NCBI RefSeq assembly: GCF_039526245.1
Contig: NZ_BAAAIV010000010.1
Coordinates: 62,001 to 126,000 of the forward strand
Direction of reading: 5' to 3'
Length of the DNA: 64,000 nucleotides
Source of the DNA: Arthrobacter_H rhombi
Lineage (GTDB): Bacteria > Actinomycetota > Actinomycetes > Actinomycetales > Micrococcaceae
Made by a program: the position numbers and the translations under genes
Shown here: piece after piece, positions 1 to 7,892 of the stretch
How positions within the stretch are numbered: the stretch's first letter is position 1
How the letters are laid out: each line of letters opens with the position of its first letter
The notes under the pieces: generated by a model
What the model was told of the DNA's origin: nothing
Seen by the model: the letters and a program-made list of their open reading frames with translations, nothing else
The model's database searches: none

Positions 1-1262
1 CTGAAGAACGGGGAGGCATCAGCCCCCGACCCGGCGACCCATTGCCAGTTCGCCGGGTTGGAGGCCTCGTCGGCGTCGACCAGGGTTTCCCAGAACCACT
101 GTTCCCCCACCCGCCAGTGGACGCCCATGTTCTTGGTCAGGAAGCTGGCGACCAGCATGCGGACCCGGTTGTGCATCCAGCCGGTCTCCCACAACTCGCG
201 CATGCCGGCGTCGACCAGGGGAAGGCCGGTGGCCCCGGCCTTCCAGGCGTCCACCGGCTCGGCCGCGGCGGCAAGGGCCCGCTCCGGGGCCACGGGGTCC
301 CCGCGCAGGGCGTCCGGGGTCTCGCCGGCGGGCCGGTCCGGCCAGCGCCAGGGGAACCGGTCGAACGCGGGCCGGAGGTTCTGCGCCGCCAGGTCCGGAT
401 GATGGTAGAGCAGATGCCAGCAGAACTCCCGCCACCCCAGCTGCCGCAGGAAGGCCTGCGCCCCCGCCTGTGCATCGGCCGGGCCGCGGGAGAGGGCGTG
501 CCAGAGCTGGAACGGGCTGACGTGGCCCCAGCGCAGATAGGGGGAGAGGCGGCTGGTCCCGCGGATGCCCGGGACGTCGTGGCCCTCCGCGTAGTCCTGG
601 ACCGCCTCGCCGGTGAATTCCTGCACGGCCTTCCACGCCTCGTCCTCGCCGGGGACCCAGTGCCGGTCGAGCTTCGATGACCAATCCGGGCTGGTGTCGA
701 CGAGGCCCCAGTCGTCCAGCTCGTCGCCCTCGATGGGGCCGACGTCACCGCCTCCGGGAGCGGGACACGGGCGGCCCAGGGGATGCCTGATGTCCATGTC
801 GCGGAGGCGGTTCCACATCGGCGTGAAGACGCGGTAGTGGCCGCCCTGGCCGGTCTGCAGGGTCCACGGCTCGTGCAGCAGCGATGCCTGGAAGCTCTCG
901 ACATGGACGCCGGTCTCCCGGAGGGCCTTCTTGGCCTGGGCGTCGACGGTGCGCTCCGGATGGCCATATCTCCGGTTCCAGTACACCGCGGTGGCAGCGA
1001 CGTCACGGGACAACGCAGCGATCGCCGATGCTCCGGGGCCCCGGCGCAGGACCAGGTCGATGCCGAGACCGGCGAGGTCCCGTCGCAGGACGGCCAGGGC
1101 ACGGTGCAGCCACCACCGGGCCGCGCCGCCCAGGGGGCGGATGCCGGCAGACTCCTCGTCGAGGATGTAGGCGGCCACCGCCGGGCCGTCGGCGGCCGCG
1201 GCCAGCAGGGCGGGGTTGTCGGCGATGCGCAGGTCATCACGGAACCAGACGATGGAGGTCAT
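1..1262 (-). CDS. phr: Deoxyribodipyrimidine photolyase, C-terminus cut by window edge
   Basis: Light-driven, FAD-dependent repair of UV pyrimidine dimers. The reading frame is open from ATG at 1262 to the left edge, giving about 420 residues; the missing end should be short because family members are about 450-480 aa. The N-terminus TSIVWFRDDLRIADNP is the photolyase alpha/beta domain start. Near the C-terminus WMHNRVRM, then NWQWVAGSGADASPFF, are the hallmark FAD/DNA-binding motifs of class I CPD photolyases and cryptochromes. The ATG overlaps the crtEb stop codon (ATGA), so it is translationally coupled as the last visible gene of the carotenoid operon. Family assignment is secure; whether it is strictly a CPD photolyase rather than a related cryptochrome cannot be settled from a truncated protein. 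Confidence 0.95.
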   Translation of the reverse strand, partial: MTSIVWFRDDLRIADNPALLAAAADGPAVAAYILDEESAGIRPLGGAARWWLHRALAVLRRDLAGLGIDLVLRRGPGASAIAALSRDVAATAVYWNRRYGHPERTVDAQAKKALRETGVHVESFQASLLHEPWTLQTGQGGHYRVFTPMWNRLRDMDIRHPLGRPCPAPGGGDVGPIEGDELDDWGLVDTSPDWSSKLDRHWVPGEDEAWKAVQEFTGEAVQDYAEGHDVPGIRGTSRLSPYLRWGHVSPFQLWHALSRGPADAQAGAQAFLRQLGWREFCWHLLYHHPDLAAQNLRPAFDRFPWRWPDRPAGETPDALRGDPVAPERALAAAAEPVDAWKAGATGLPLVDAGMRELWETGWMHNRVRMLVASFLTKNMGVHWRVGEQWFWETLVDADEASNPANWQWVAGSGADASPFF

Positions 1263-2113
1263 CGGATCGCCGCGTACCAGATGAGCAGCAGGGTGACGAA
1301 GAACCCGGTCACGTAGTTCAGCCACAGGAATCGCTTCCAACCGCGGTTGGCCACCCCGGATCCGGCGTCGTCCAAGCGGAGGAACGGCCGCACGTTGGCC
1401 ATGTAGGGCAGGGCCAGCAACGCGGCCAGCGGGCCGGGCCAGGCGGTGCCGAGCATCAACAGGGCCGCGGCGCGATAGCCGGTCAGGGCCGCCGTCACGG
1501 TGGCGCGCGCACCGAGGGCCGTCCCCACGGAGCCCAGCCCGGTCTCGCGGTCCGGCACGATGTCCTGCACCGCCCCGAACGCGTGGCTGGCCATGCCCCA
1601 GAGGAAGTAGGCGGCGACCAGGCACCAGAGGCCCGCGGAGAAATCGGCGCCGCCGAGCAGCAACCCGTAGATGGCCGGGGAGACGAAGTGGGTGCTCGAC
1701 GTGGCCGAATCCAGAAAGGGGCGTTCCTTGAACCGCAACCGCGGCGCGCTGTAGGCGACGACGGCCGCCAGCGAAACCAGCAAGGCAAGGTTGGCCGCGA
1801 CCGTGCCCTGGGTGGACAGGACGATGGCGAACGGAACGACGGTGATTCCGGAAGCCCACAGGATGGCGCGGTGCCGGGAACGGTCGACGACTGCCCCTTC
1901 CGCTCCGCCCTTGCGGGGGTTGCGGAGATCGGACTCGTAGTCGAAGACGTCGTTGATGCCATACATGGCCAGGTTGTAGGGCAGCAGGAAGAACATGGTG
2001 CCTACGACCAGGACCCAGGAGATGCCACCGGTGGAGAGCAGGTATGCGGCGGCAAAGGGGTAGGCGGTGTTGACCCACGACACCGGTCGTGAGGTCAGCA
2101 GCAGGTCGATCAT
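1259..2113 (-). CDS. crtEb: Lycopene elongase (UbiA-type prenyltransferase)
   Basis: Integral membrane prenyltransferase, 284 aa, expected to add two C5 (DMAPP-derived) units to lycopene to give the C50 skeleton. The first Asp-rich motif NDVFDYESDLRNPRKGG (around residues 55-75) and the second, DIVPDRETG, are typical of CrtEb/CrtE2, and about eight hydrophobic segments are visible. The start is ATG 2113, which overlaps the stop of the preceding cyclase subunit (ATGA); the frame is open further upstream but that part only shadows crtYf. The stop overlaps the photolyase start. The gene order crtYe-crtYf-crtEb matches Corynebacterium/Arthrobacter rather than Micrococcus luteus (crtE2-crtYg-crtYh), which hints at decaprenoxanthin over sarcinaxanthin; this is inference. 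Confidence 0.93.
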   Translation of the reverse strand: MIDLLLTSRPVSWVNTAYPFAAAYLLSTGGISWVLVVGTMFFLLPYNLAMYGINDVFDYESDLRNPRKGGAEGAVVDRSRHRAILWASGITVVPFAIVLSTQGTVAANLALLVSLAAVVAYSAPRLRFKERPFLDSATSSTHFVSPAIYGLLLGGADFSAGLWCLVAAYFLWGMASHAFGAVQDIVPDRETGLGSVGTALGARATVTAALTGYRAAALLMLGTAWPGPLAALLALPYMANVRPFLRLDDAGSGVANRGWKRFLWLNYVTGFFVTLLLIWYAAIR

Positions 2114-2448
2114 CGATCCTCCGGGTCGTGGTGTGGATCCCTTGCCTCGTCGCCGGTGAGCAGGAGCCATGCGGCGGGGAGCAGGATCGCAGCGCCGAGG
2201 GGGTAGGCGAAGTCCCCCAACGGGGCCAGCCCGACCGTGGGGCCCTCCAGTGTCGCGGCGGAGTAGGTGAACAGCCCCGCGCCGATCATGACATTGTCGA
2301 AGACAGCGGTCAGCAGCAGCAGCCCACCGATCGCCAGGCCGAGGGCGGCCAGGGTGCGGCGCCGGATGCGGCCGCTCAGCGCGGCGGCGATCAAGGGGAG
2401 CAGGGCAAACCCCACGAACGCGCAATTCAGTGCCGTGTACGCGCTCAT
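2110..2448 (-). CDS. crtYf: C50 carotenoid epsilon/gamma-cyclase subunit (second)
   Basis: A 112-aa membrane protein with three hydrophobic segments, begun by ATG 2448 (MSAYTALNCAFVGF), which overlaps the stop of the previous cyclase subunit by four bases. Heterodimeric carotenoid cyclases of actinobacteria (CrtYe/Yf, CrtYg/Yh) are encoded as two small adjacent membrane proteins like this pair, and the two subunits together cyclise the ends of the C50 chain. The motif DNVMIGAGLFTY resembles the conserved Asp-containing segment of this family. Which ring type is formed (epsilon or gamma) cannot be read from sequence by eye. The stop overlaps the crtEb start. Confidence 0.85.
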   Translation of the reverse strand: MSAYTALNCAFVGFALLPLIAAALSGRIRRRTLAALGLAIGGLLLLTAVFDNVMIGAGLFTYSAATLEGPTVGLAPLGDFAYPLGAAILLPAAWLLLTGDEARDPHHDPEDR

Positions 2449-2813
2449 CGGGCGTCCTCCGGAGCACGAGCCGGATCGGACGCGCGCGCCCCGGTGGGGC
2501 GCTGTGGCTTGCGCCGGAACCAGGCCAGGGCGCCGGTGAACAGGACCATGGTCTGGTAGACGAGGAACAGCAGGAACACGGGTTCCTCCAGGGGAAGCTC
2601 GGGGCCCAGCATGATGCCGGTCATCAGCGGTGATTCCCGGTGCAGGAAGATGCCGGCCGAGATGGCAAAGAGATCCCAACTCAGGAAATAGCCGAGTCCG
2701 ACGGCGCTGACCAGCACCGCGGCGAGGGGGCGGGCCCAGAAGAAGAGCCGGAACCGCGCGTCGAGCAGTGCCATGCATCCCAGCAGGGCCAGCAACAGGA
2801 GCAGGTAGGCCAT
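2445..2813 (-). CDS. crtYe: C50 carotenoid epsilon/gamma-cyclase subunit (first)
   Basis: A 122-aa protein with three predicted transmembrane segments, starting at ATG 2813 (MAYLLLLLALLG). The segment LPLEEPVFLLFL carries the conserved P-(x)-E-(E)-P motif found in heterodimeric lycopene cyclases (CrtYc/Yd, CrtYe/Yf). It acts with the next gene product. The C-terminal tail is Arg/Pro rich and probably cytoplasmic. The start overlaps the last base of the crtI stop (TGATG) and the stop overlaps the next start, so expression stoichiometry with crtI and crtYf is likely set by coupling. Confidence 0.87.
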   Translation of the reverse strand: MAYLLLLLALLGCMALLDARFRLFFWARPLAAVLVSAVGLGYFLSWDLFAISAGIFLHRESPLMTGIMLGPELPLEEPVFLLFLVYQTMVLFTGALAWFRRKPQRPTGARASDPARAPEDAR

Positions 2814-4414
2814 CAGGGGTTCCCCACTGCAGGTTCGGGAAGGCGTCCGCTCCGGCGGTCCCCGCGCACTGCCTTGAGCACCAGCTCGGCGCTGATCAGG
2901 CACATCGGCACGCCGATTCCGGGACGGACCGAGCTGCCGGCATAGAGCAGCCCGTCGACCTTGCGGCTGCGGATGCCCGGACGCAGGAAGGCGCTTTGGC
3001 GCAGGGTGTGGGCCGCTCCCAATGCGCTGCCCCGCCAGGCGTTGACGTCCTGTTCGAAGTCCCCGGGGCCGAAGGTCCGCCGGGTGGCGATGCGGTCGCG
3101 CAGGCCGGAGACCCCAGACCAGTCCCCCAGCTGGTCGATGGCGGCGTCCGCCACGGCCTCGACGCGCGGTGACCCGGCTCCGTCGATACCGCCCGTCCCC
3201 CAGACGGGCACCGCGGGTGCGGGGACGAGGATGAAGAGGTTCTCGTCTCCGTCAGGGGCCACGCCCGGGTCGGTGGCACTGGGCCGGCAGACATAGATGG
3301 AGGTCTCCGCCGCCAGATCACCGCCGGCACGGATGCGCCCGAAGTTGTCCTGCCAGTCGGCGGTGAACAACAGGTTGTGGTGGGCGAGTTCGTCGAGGCG
3401 ACCGCGAATGCCCAGGCAGACCAGGACCGCGCTGGGACCGGGATCGCGGCGGGCCCAGACCCGTTCCGGGTGCGTGCGTCGTTCCGGGGGCAGGAGTGTC
3501 GTCTCCACGTGGTGCAGGTCGGCCGCGGCGACCACCAGATCCGCGGCGAGCGACCGCGTCCTTCCATCGGGGCCGGTGTAGGCCACGCCGCGGACGACCC
3601 CACGGGTTCCCTTCCTGCCCAGGGGCCGTCGGCGGACCGGGTCGGCATCGGCGGTGTCGATGCCCGTCACGGTCGACGAGGTGCGGATGTCCACGCCCGC
3701 TCGGCGTGCCGTGGCCTCCAGCGCATCGACGAGTGCGGCGAAGCCACCGAGCGGATAGAGGACGCCGTCGGCCAGGTCCAGGTGGCTCATCAGGTGGTAC
3801 ATGGCCGGTGCGTGGAACGGATCGGTGCCGAGGAAGACCGCCGGGTAGCCGAGCAGCTGGCGCTGTCTCGGGTCGCGGAACCTGCGGGCGATGAATCGGC
3901 CCAACGACGTGCCGAGCAGCGCGGCCATCCGGGCCCCACGACGCAGCACGGCAGGGTGCAGCAACCCCCGCTTGCTCTCGAAGTCGTCGTAGAGGAAGTG
4001 CTCCTTGGCCAGGGCATAGGTTTGTGCTGCCGAGTCGAGGTAGGCGTCCAGCAGCCGGCCGGATCCGGGATCCATGGAGTCAAACGTGGCCGTGGCCGTT
4101 GCCCGTCCGGAGTGGATGTCGACCGGGTGCGCCCGTCCCTGGAACCAGGTCCGGTAGGCGGGGGCGAGCGGGACGAGGTCCAGCTGTTCGGCGGCGCTGG
4201 TTCCCATCAGGCGGAACCAATGGTCGATGACTTCGGGCATCAGGTACCAGGAGGGGCCGGTGTCGAACCGGAAGCCGTCGGCGGCGTACCGGCCGGCCCG
4301 GCCCCCGAGGCCCTCCCCGCGTTCCAGCAGCGTCACCTCGTGCCCGTCACGGGCCAGGAGCCCGGCGCTGGCCAGGCCCGCGATGCCGCCGCCGATGACG
4401 GTGATGCGCGCCAT
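2813..4414 (-). CDS. crtI: Phytoene desaturase
   Basis: FAD-dependent bacterial phytoene desaturase, 533 aa, the usual family length. It converts phytoene to lycopene by successive desaturations at the membrane. The N-terminal dinucleotide-binding motif VIGGGIAGLASAGLLARDG is followed by GGRAGRY and the conserved FDTGPSWYLMPE block. The C-terminal segment GLLYAGSSVRPGIGVPMCL is the carotenoid-desaturase signature. It overlaps crtB by one base (TGATG) and crtYe by one base. Confidence 0.96.
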   Translation of the reverse strand: MARITVIGGGIAGLASAGLLARDGHEVTLLERGEGLGGRAGRYAADGFRFDTGPSWYLMPEVIDHWFRLMGTSAAEQLDLVPLAPAYRTWFQGRAHPVDIHSGRATATATFDSMDPGSGRLLDAYLDSAAQTYALAKEHFLYDDFESKRGLLHPAVLRRGARMAALLGTSLGRFIARRFRDPRQRQLLGYPAVFLGTDPFHAPAMYHLMSHLDLADGVLYPLGGFAALVDALEATARRAGVDIRTSSTVTGIDTADADPVRRRPLGRKGTRGVVRGVAYTGPDGRTRSLAADLVVAAADLHHVETTLLPPERRTHPERVWARRDPGPSAVLVCLGIRGRLDELAHHNLLFTADWQDNFGRIRAGGDLAAETSIYVCRPSATDPGVAPDGDENLFILVPAPAVPVWGTGGIDGAGSPRVEAVADAAIDQLGDWSGVSGLRDRIATRRTFGPGDFEQDVNAWRGSALGAAHTLRQSAFLRPGIRSRKVDGLLYAGSSVRPGIGVPMCLISAELVLKAVRGDRRSGRLPEPAVGNP

Positions 4415-5295
4415 CAGGCGGCGCCCGCAGCGCGGACGGGGCGGCTCGTGGCGACGCGCAGCAGGATGGCAGCCTTGCCGGCGCCGCTGACCCGTACGCG
4501 GTGCTGCAGCAGGTGGCTGACCGGGACGGCGTCCAGCCGTTCGACCAGTTCCGCGAAGAGCCCATGCGCCAGCGAGACGGCACGTCGGGCACCGGGGGCG
4601 AGGAACGGGATGCCGGTCGCGGCGGCGTCCAGTTCCGCACGGATCTCGTTGACGAGCGCTGATTTTGCCGCGTCGTCGAAGTCGGCCTCGCCCAGGTAGC
4701 GCCGGCCGAGCTCGTCTTGGTCGGCTGCCAGGTCGCGCAGGAAATTGACCTTCTGGAAGGCGGATCCGAGGCTGCGTGCCGCGGCCTCCAGCTCCTGGTC
4801 ATGCCCGGACGCTGCACCGGGCATGGCGCGGAAGACGCGCAGGCACATCAGCCCGACGACCTCCGCCGAGCCATAGATGTAGCGGTCCAGGGACGTCCCG
4901 TCATGACGGGCGATCGTCAGGTCCGCCCGCATGGAGTCGAAGAACGGACCGGTCAAGTCCTGGCCGATGCCGTGGCGCCGGGCGGTGGAGGCAAAGGCAT
5001 GGACGACCATGTTGGTGCTGTATCCGGTGCCGAGGGCAGTGTCGACCTCCTGTTCGAGGCGGTCGAGCTGTGCCCCCACTGCCTCCGGATCGAGCCCGGC
5101 TGCGGCCGCTGCGCCATCGACGGCTTCGTCCGCCACGCGCACCAGCGCGTAGATGTTCTCCACGTTCCGGCGTGCCGCCGGGCCCAGCAGCCTGCAGGCG
5201 AGGCCGAAGGACGTCGAATAGCGGGAGATGACGACGCCGGCGCTGCGGCTGGCAGTGTCGGAATACCGGGCGAGGGGGCTGGTTTCCGGGTTCAT
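4414..5295 (-). CDS. crtB: Phytoene synthase
   Basis: Condenses two geranylgeranyl-PP to phytoene, 293 aa. The two Mg-diphosphate-binding Asp motifs are visible: VADEAVD (residues 54-60, the first motif, usually DDxxD) and NFLRDLAADQDELGRRY (about 184-200). YSTSF near residue 26 is also conserved in squalene/phytoene synthases. The start at ATG 5295 overlaps the crtE stop by four bases. The first motif has Glu in place of the second Asp, which occurs in the family and need not impair activity. Confidence 0.95.
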   Translation of the reverse strand: MNPETSPLARYSDTASRSAGVVISRYSTSFGLACRLLGPAARRNVENIYALVRVADEAVDGAAAAAGLDPEAVGAQLDRLEQEVDTALGTGYSTNMVVHAFASTARRHGIGQDLTGPFFDSMRADLTIARHDGTSLDRYIYGSAEVVGLMCLRVFRAMPGAASGHDQELEAAARSLGSAFQKVNFLRDLAADQDELGRRYLGEADFDDAAKSALVNEIRAELDAAATGIPFLAPGARRAVSLAHGLFAELVERLDAVPVSHLLQHRVRVSGAGKAAILLRVATSRPVRAAGAA

Positions 5296-6440
5296 TTGGT
5301 GCGCTCCAGGATGAAGGTGCAGACGCCGGCCAGGTCGTCGGCCAGGGTGGTTTCCGGTGCCAGGTCGGCGGCATCGGCGAGGGCGTGTCGGACGAGCCGA
5401 TGCGCCAGGCGGCGCGCCGCCTCCTCGGCGCCGGCGGCCGACAGGGCAGCGCGGACGTCCTCGATGCCGGCCTCGCCCCGGCGGTAGGAGGCGTGCGCGG
5501 CCAGGTAGGACTCGTCGTGGGCGGCGAAGGCGCCGAGGATCGTCTTCTTGTCCGAACGGACATCGGAATCGATGGACTTCCCCGTCTCGGCGGGGTCCCC
5601 GAAGGTCCCCAGGACGTCGTCGATGACCTGGTAGGCGATGCCTAGGGTCCGTCCGATGGCCCCCATCCGTTCGGCGGACGGTGCAGGGGCCCCGGCGAGC
5701 ACGGCGCCGGCGCGCAGCGGGGCCTCGAACGAGTAGGAGGCGGTCTTGAGCCGTTCCATGTCCAGCACCTGGTCCACGTCGATGTCCAGCCCACCCAGCG
5801 AGTAGACAAGGTCGTCGAGTTCCCCGGCGGCGGCCGCCAGCACCGCTGCGTTCAGGGTATCGAGCACGTCCTCAGCGGTTCCGGTGGCCGCGCCCGCCCG
5901 GGCCGCGAGCCGCAGCGAGCCGGCCAGCAGGATGTCGCCGCCGATCAGCGCGGCGGAGTTCCCCGCATGATCGGCTTCGGTACCGGAATGCCCCAGTTCC
6001 AGGGCGTCCTGGCGGTACAACGCCCCGACCGTGGGTCGACCCCGGCGGACGAGGTCGCGGTCGATGACGTCGTCGTGGATCAACAGCGCCGAATGGAGCA
6101 TCTCGAAGGCCGCCCCGAGGGTGGCGGCCGCCTGCCGGTCGCGGCCGCCGAAGGCGCTGTAGGACAGCAGGACCAGCCGGGGCCGGGTCAGCTTGCCACC
6201 CACGAGGCTCCCGCCCAGGCGGTCCCAGAGCTGGACGAAGCGGGCATTGTCGGCGCCAGCATGGCCTAGCGCGGCTTGCGCCTCGCCGTCCAGGATGGCG
6301 CGGACCGCACACCGGAAATCGGTCCAGGCGCCGTCGTCGGAGAACGACGGAACCGTGCCGCCTGCTGCCCGGGCACCAGCGGGCGGACCGGGCCACTGCG
6401 CGGCGGCTGTCCGGGCCGGGGCGTTTGAGGGCTGGTTCAT
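5292..6440 (-). CDS. crtE: Geranylgeranyl diphosphate synthase
   Basis: Trans-prenyl diphosphate synthase, 382 aa, making the C20 precursor of the carotenoid. The first Asp-rich motif is HDDVIDRD (DDxxD at residues 123-127) and the second is YQVIDDVLGTFGDP. The first 40 residues are Ala/Pro rich and unlike the catalytic core, so they are a lineage-specific extension; a later start is possible, but ATG 6440 overlaps the marR stop (ATGA), which favours it. First enzyme of the operon after the regulator. Confidence 0.94.
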   Translation of the reverse strand: MNQPSNAPARTAAAQWPGPPAGARAAGGTVPSFSDDGAWTDFRCAVRAILDGEAQAALGHAGADNARFVQLWDRLGGSLVGGKLTRPRLVLLSYSAFGGRDRQAAATLGAAFEMLHSALLIHDDVIDRDLVRRGRPTVGALYRQDALELGHSGTEADHAGNSAALIGGDILLAGSLRLAARAGAATGTAEDVLDTLNAAVLAAAAGELDDLVYSLGGLDIDVDQVLDMERLKTASYSFEAPLRAGAVLAGAPAPSAERMGAIGRTLGIAYQVIDDVLGTFGDPAETGKSIDSDVRSDKKTILGAFAAHDESYLAAHASYRRGEAGIEDVRAALSAAGAEEAARRLAHRLVRHALADAADLAPETTLADDLAGVCTFILERTK

Positions 6441-6931
6441 GTCGTTGTCCCTCCGGCGGCGGAGGCCATGGCGTCGATGCGATCCTGCATGGACGCCACG
6501 ACCCCGTCGAGATAGGTGGTCACCGCGTGCTGTCCGGCGTGGTCCATCCCCCGGACCAGGGCGTCCGTGGCCATGATCATGGGCATGAGCTGGGCCATGG
6601 CCTCGCGGACGGAGGACTCGGTCGGTTCCACCACGACCCGACGCCGGTCCGAGGGGTGGGGGTGGCGCCGGACGTGTCCGGCCCGCACGAGGCGGTCGAT
6701 CACGCTGGTCACGGCTGCAGTCGTCAGGTGGAGTTCGGCTGCCAGTTCCGAGTGGGTCATTGGGCCCGACTGGAGCAGATGCTGCATGGCCTGGAAGTCG
6801 GTTTCATTCGTCTTCAGGTGCACGCGCATCCGGTATTCGACGGTGTCGTTGAGCACCAGGATCCTCCTCAGGAGCACCGAAGCCGGGTGCATGGGAGGCC
6901 GGTCTGCGGGGGCCGGGTTGCTGTCGCTCAT
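6437..6931 (-). CDS. MarR-family regulator, first gene of the carotenoid operon
   Basis: A 164-aa winged-helix regulator. Residues about 45-110 hold the HTH (HSELAAELHLTTAAVTSVID) and the wing HPSDRRRVVVEPT, both classic MarR. The start ATG 6931 has an SD-like GGTGGAG upstream. It is co-transcribed with crtE (ATGA overlap) and faces a divergent tspO-like gene across 109 bp holding two palindromes, so autoregulation and control of both units is likely. Corynebacterium glutamicum uses a MarR protein, CrtR, to repress its crt operon in response to prenyl-PP; orthology here is an inference from position and family. Confidence 0.9.
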   Translation of the reverse strand: MSDSNPAPADRPPMHPASVLLRRILVLNDTVEYRMRVHLKTNETDFQAMQHLLQSGPMTHSELAAELHLTTAAVTSVIDRLVRAGHVRRHPHPSDRRRVVVEPTESSVREAMAQLMPMIMATDALVRGMDHAGQHAVTTYLDGVVASMQDRIDAMASAAGGTTT

Positions 6932-6949
6932 GATTCTCCACCAAAATCT

Positions 6950-6967
6950 TGATAATCAGATAATCTA
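6950..6967. promoter_or_regulatory. Candidate MarR operator over the crt promoter
   Basis: Two imperfect 9-base palindromes, TGATAATCA (6950-6958) and AGATAATCT (6958-6966), share one base and lie 19-35 bases upstream of the MarR start codon. A minus-strand TAGATT (6967-6962) fits a -10 hexamer, so a protein bound here would block leftward transcription. The AT-rich patch stands out from its surroundings. Binding by the adjacent MarR protein is inferred from position and symmetry only. Confidence 0.55.
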
Positions 6968-7040
6968 GCAACATACTGGTGCATGAAATCGGAAATGTCG
7001 AGTCCCCACGGGCCGACGGATCACTTAGGAGGTCTCCATC

Positions 7041-7892
7041 ATGGGCAACAGTAGACAGGCACGCCGCGGGCCGCAACGACCATTGCGGGCCTCGCCCTGG
7101 CTCTATGCGGCGGCGGTGGCCTTGGCGGTTGCCGGGGCGTTCCTCGGCAGCGGGGCACTCGGCGGCACCCCGATCCAGGATGCCGCCGGAGGATGGCTGT
7201 CCGCCGACGGCACCGTGCTAGCTCCCGGAACCGGGGCCTTCTCGATCTGGAGCGTCATCTACACCGGGCTGGTGGTCCATGCGGTGATCCAACTGCTGCC
7301 CGCATGGCGCGGATCGGAACTGCAGCACCGCCTGCGGCCGTGGGCGGCGGTATCGGCGCTGCTGAATGCCGCGTGGATCTGGGTGGTGCAAGGGGGACAG
7401 CTCCTGCTCAGCGTCATGGTCATCGTCGTCCTGCTGGCCGTCCTCGCGCGGACCTTCATCCTCATCCTGCGCACCGCGGCGAACGGGCGGACGGAGCGGC
7501 TGGTCGTGGGCACCACGTTCGGCCTGTACCTGGGCTGGGTGAGCGTGGCCACCGTCGCCAACATCTCCGCCCTGCTGGCGTCGCGGGGTGCGCAGACCTC
7601 GGACGGCGCGACCGCGGTCGTGGCCGCTGCCGTGCTGGCCGTGGCGGCCGCGATCGGCATCACTCTGGCAGCCGCCACCGGTGGACGCCTGGCCCCGGCG
7701 GCGGCACTGGCCTGGGGGTTGGCCTGGATCGCCGTCGGCCGGCTGGACGGGGGCACGCAATCGGTCCCGATCGCCTGGGCGGCCGGCGCCGCCGCGGCGC
7801 TGGTGGTCGCGGGGGCCCTGGTCTACCGGGTCCGGGAAGCCCGGGCGCCACGACACCAGCTGGCCGTCCACCACGATGGAGGCACCCGATGA
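7041..7892 (+). CDS. TspO/MBR-family tryptophan-rich sensory-like membrane protein
   Basis: A 283-aa polytopic membrane protein with about eight hydrophobic segments. The segment PGTGAFSIWSVIYTGL and the later WIWVVQGGQLLLSV match the actinobacterial large TspO/MBR relatives, a family that binds tetrapyrroles and is linked to light and oxidative responses. The start ATG 7041 has a strong AGGAGGT at 7027-7033. It diverges from the MarR-crt operon and overlaps the next gene by four bases (ATGA). It is longer than classic TspO (about 160 aa), so any ligand is uncertain. Confidence 0.75.
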   Translation: MGNSRQARRGPQRPLRASPWLYAAAVALAVAGAFLGSGALGGTPIQDAAGGWLSADGTVLAPGTGAFSIWSVIYTGLVVHAVIQLLPAWRGSELQHRLRPWAAVSALLNAAWIWVVQGGQLLLSVMVIVVLLAVLARTFILILRTAANGRTERLVVGTTFGLYLGWVSVATVANISALLASRGAQTSDGATAVVAAAVLAVAAAIGITLAAATGGRLAPAAALAWGLAWIAVGRLDGGTQSVPIAWAAGAAAALVVAGALVYRVREARAPRHQLAVHHDGGTR

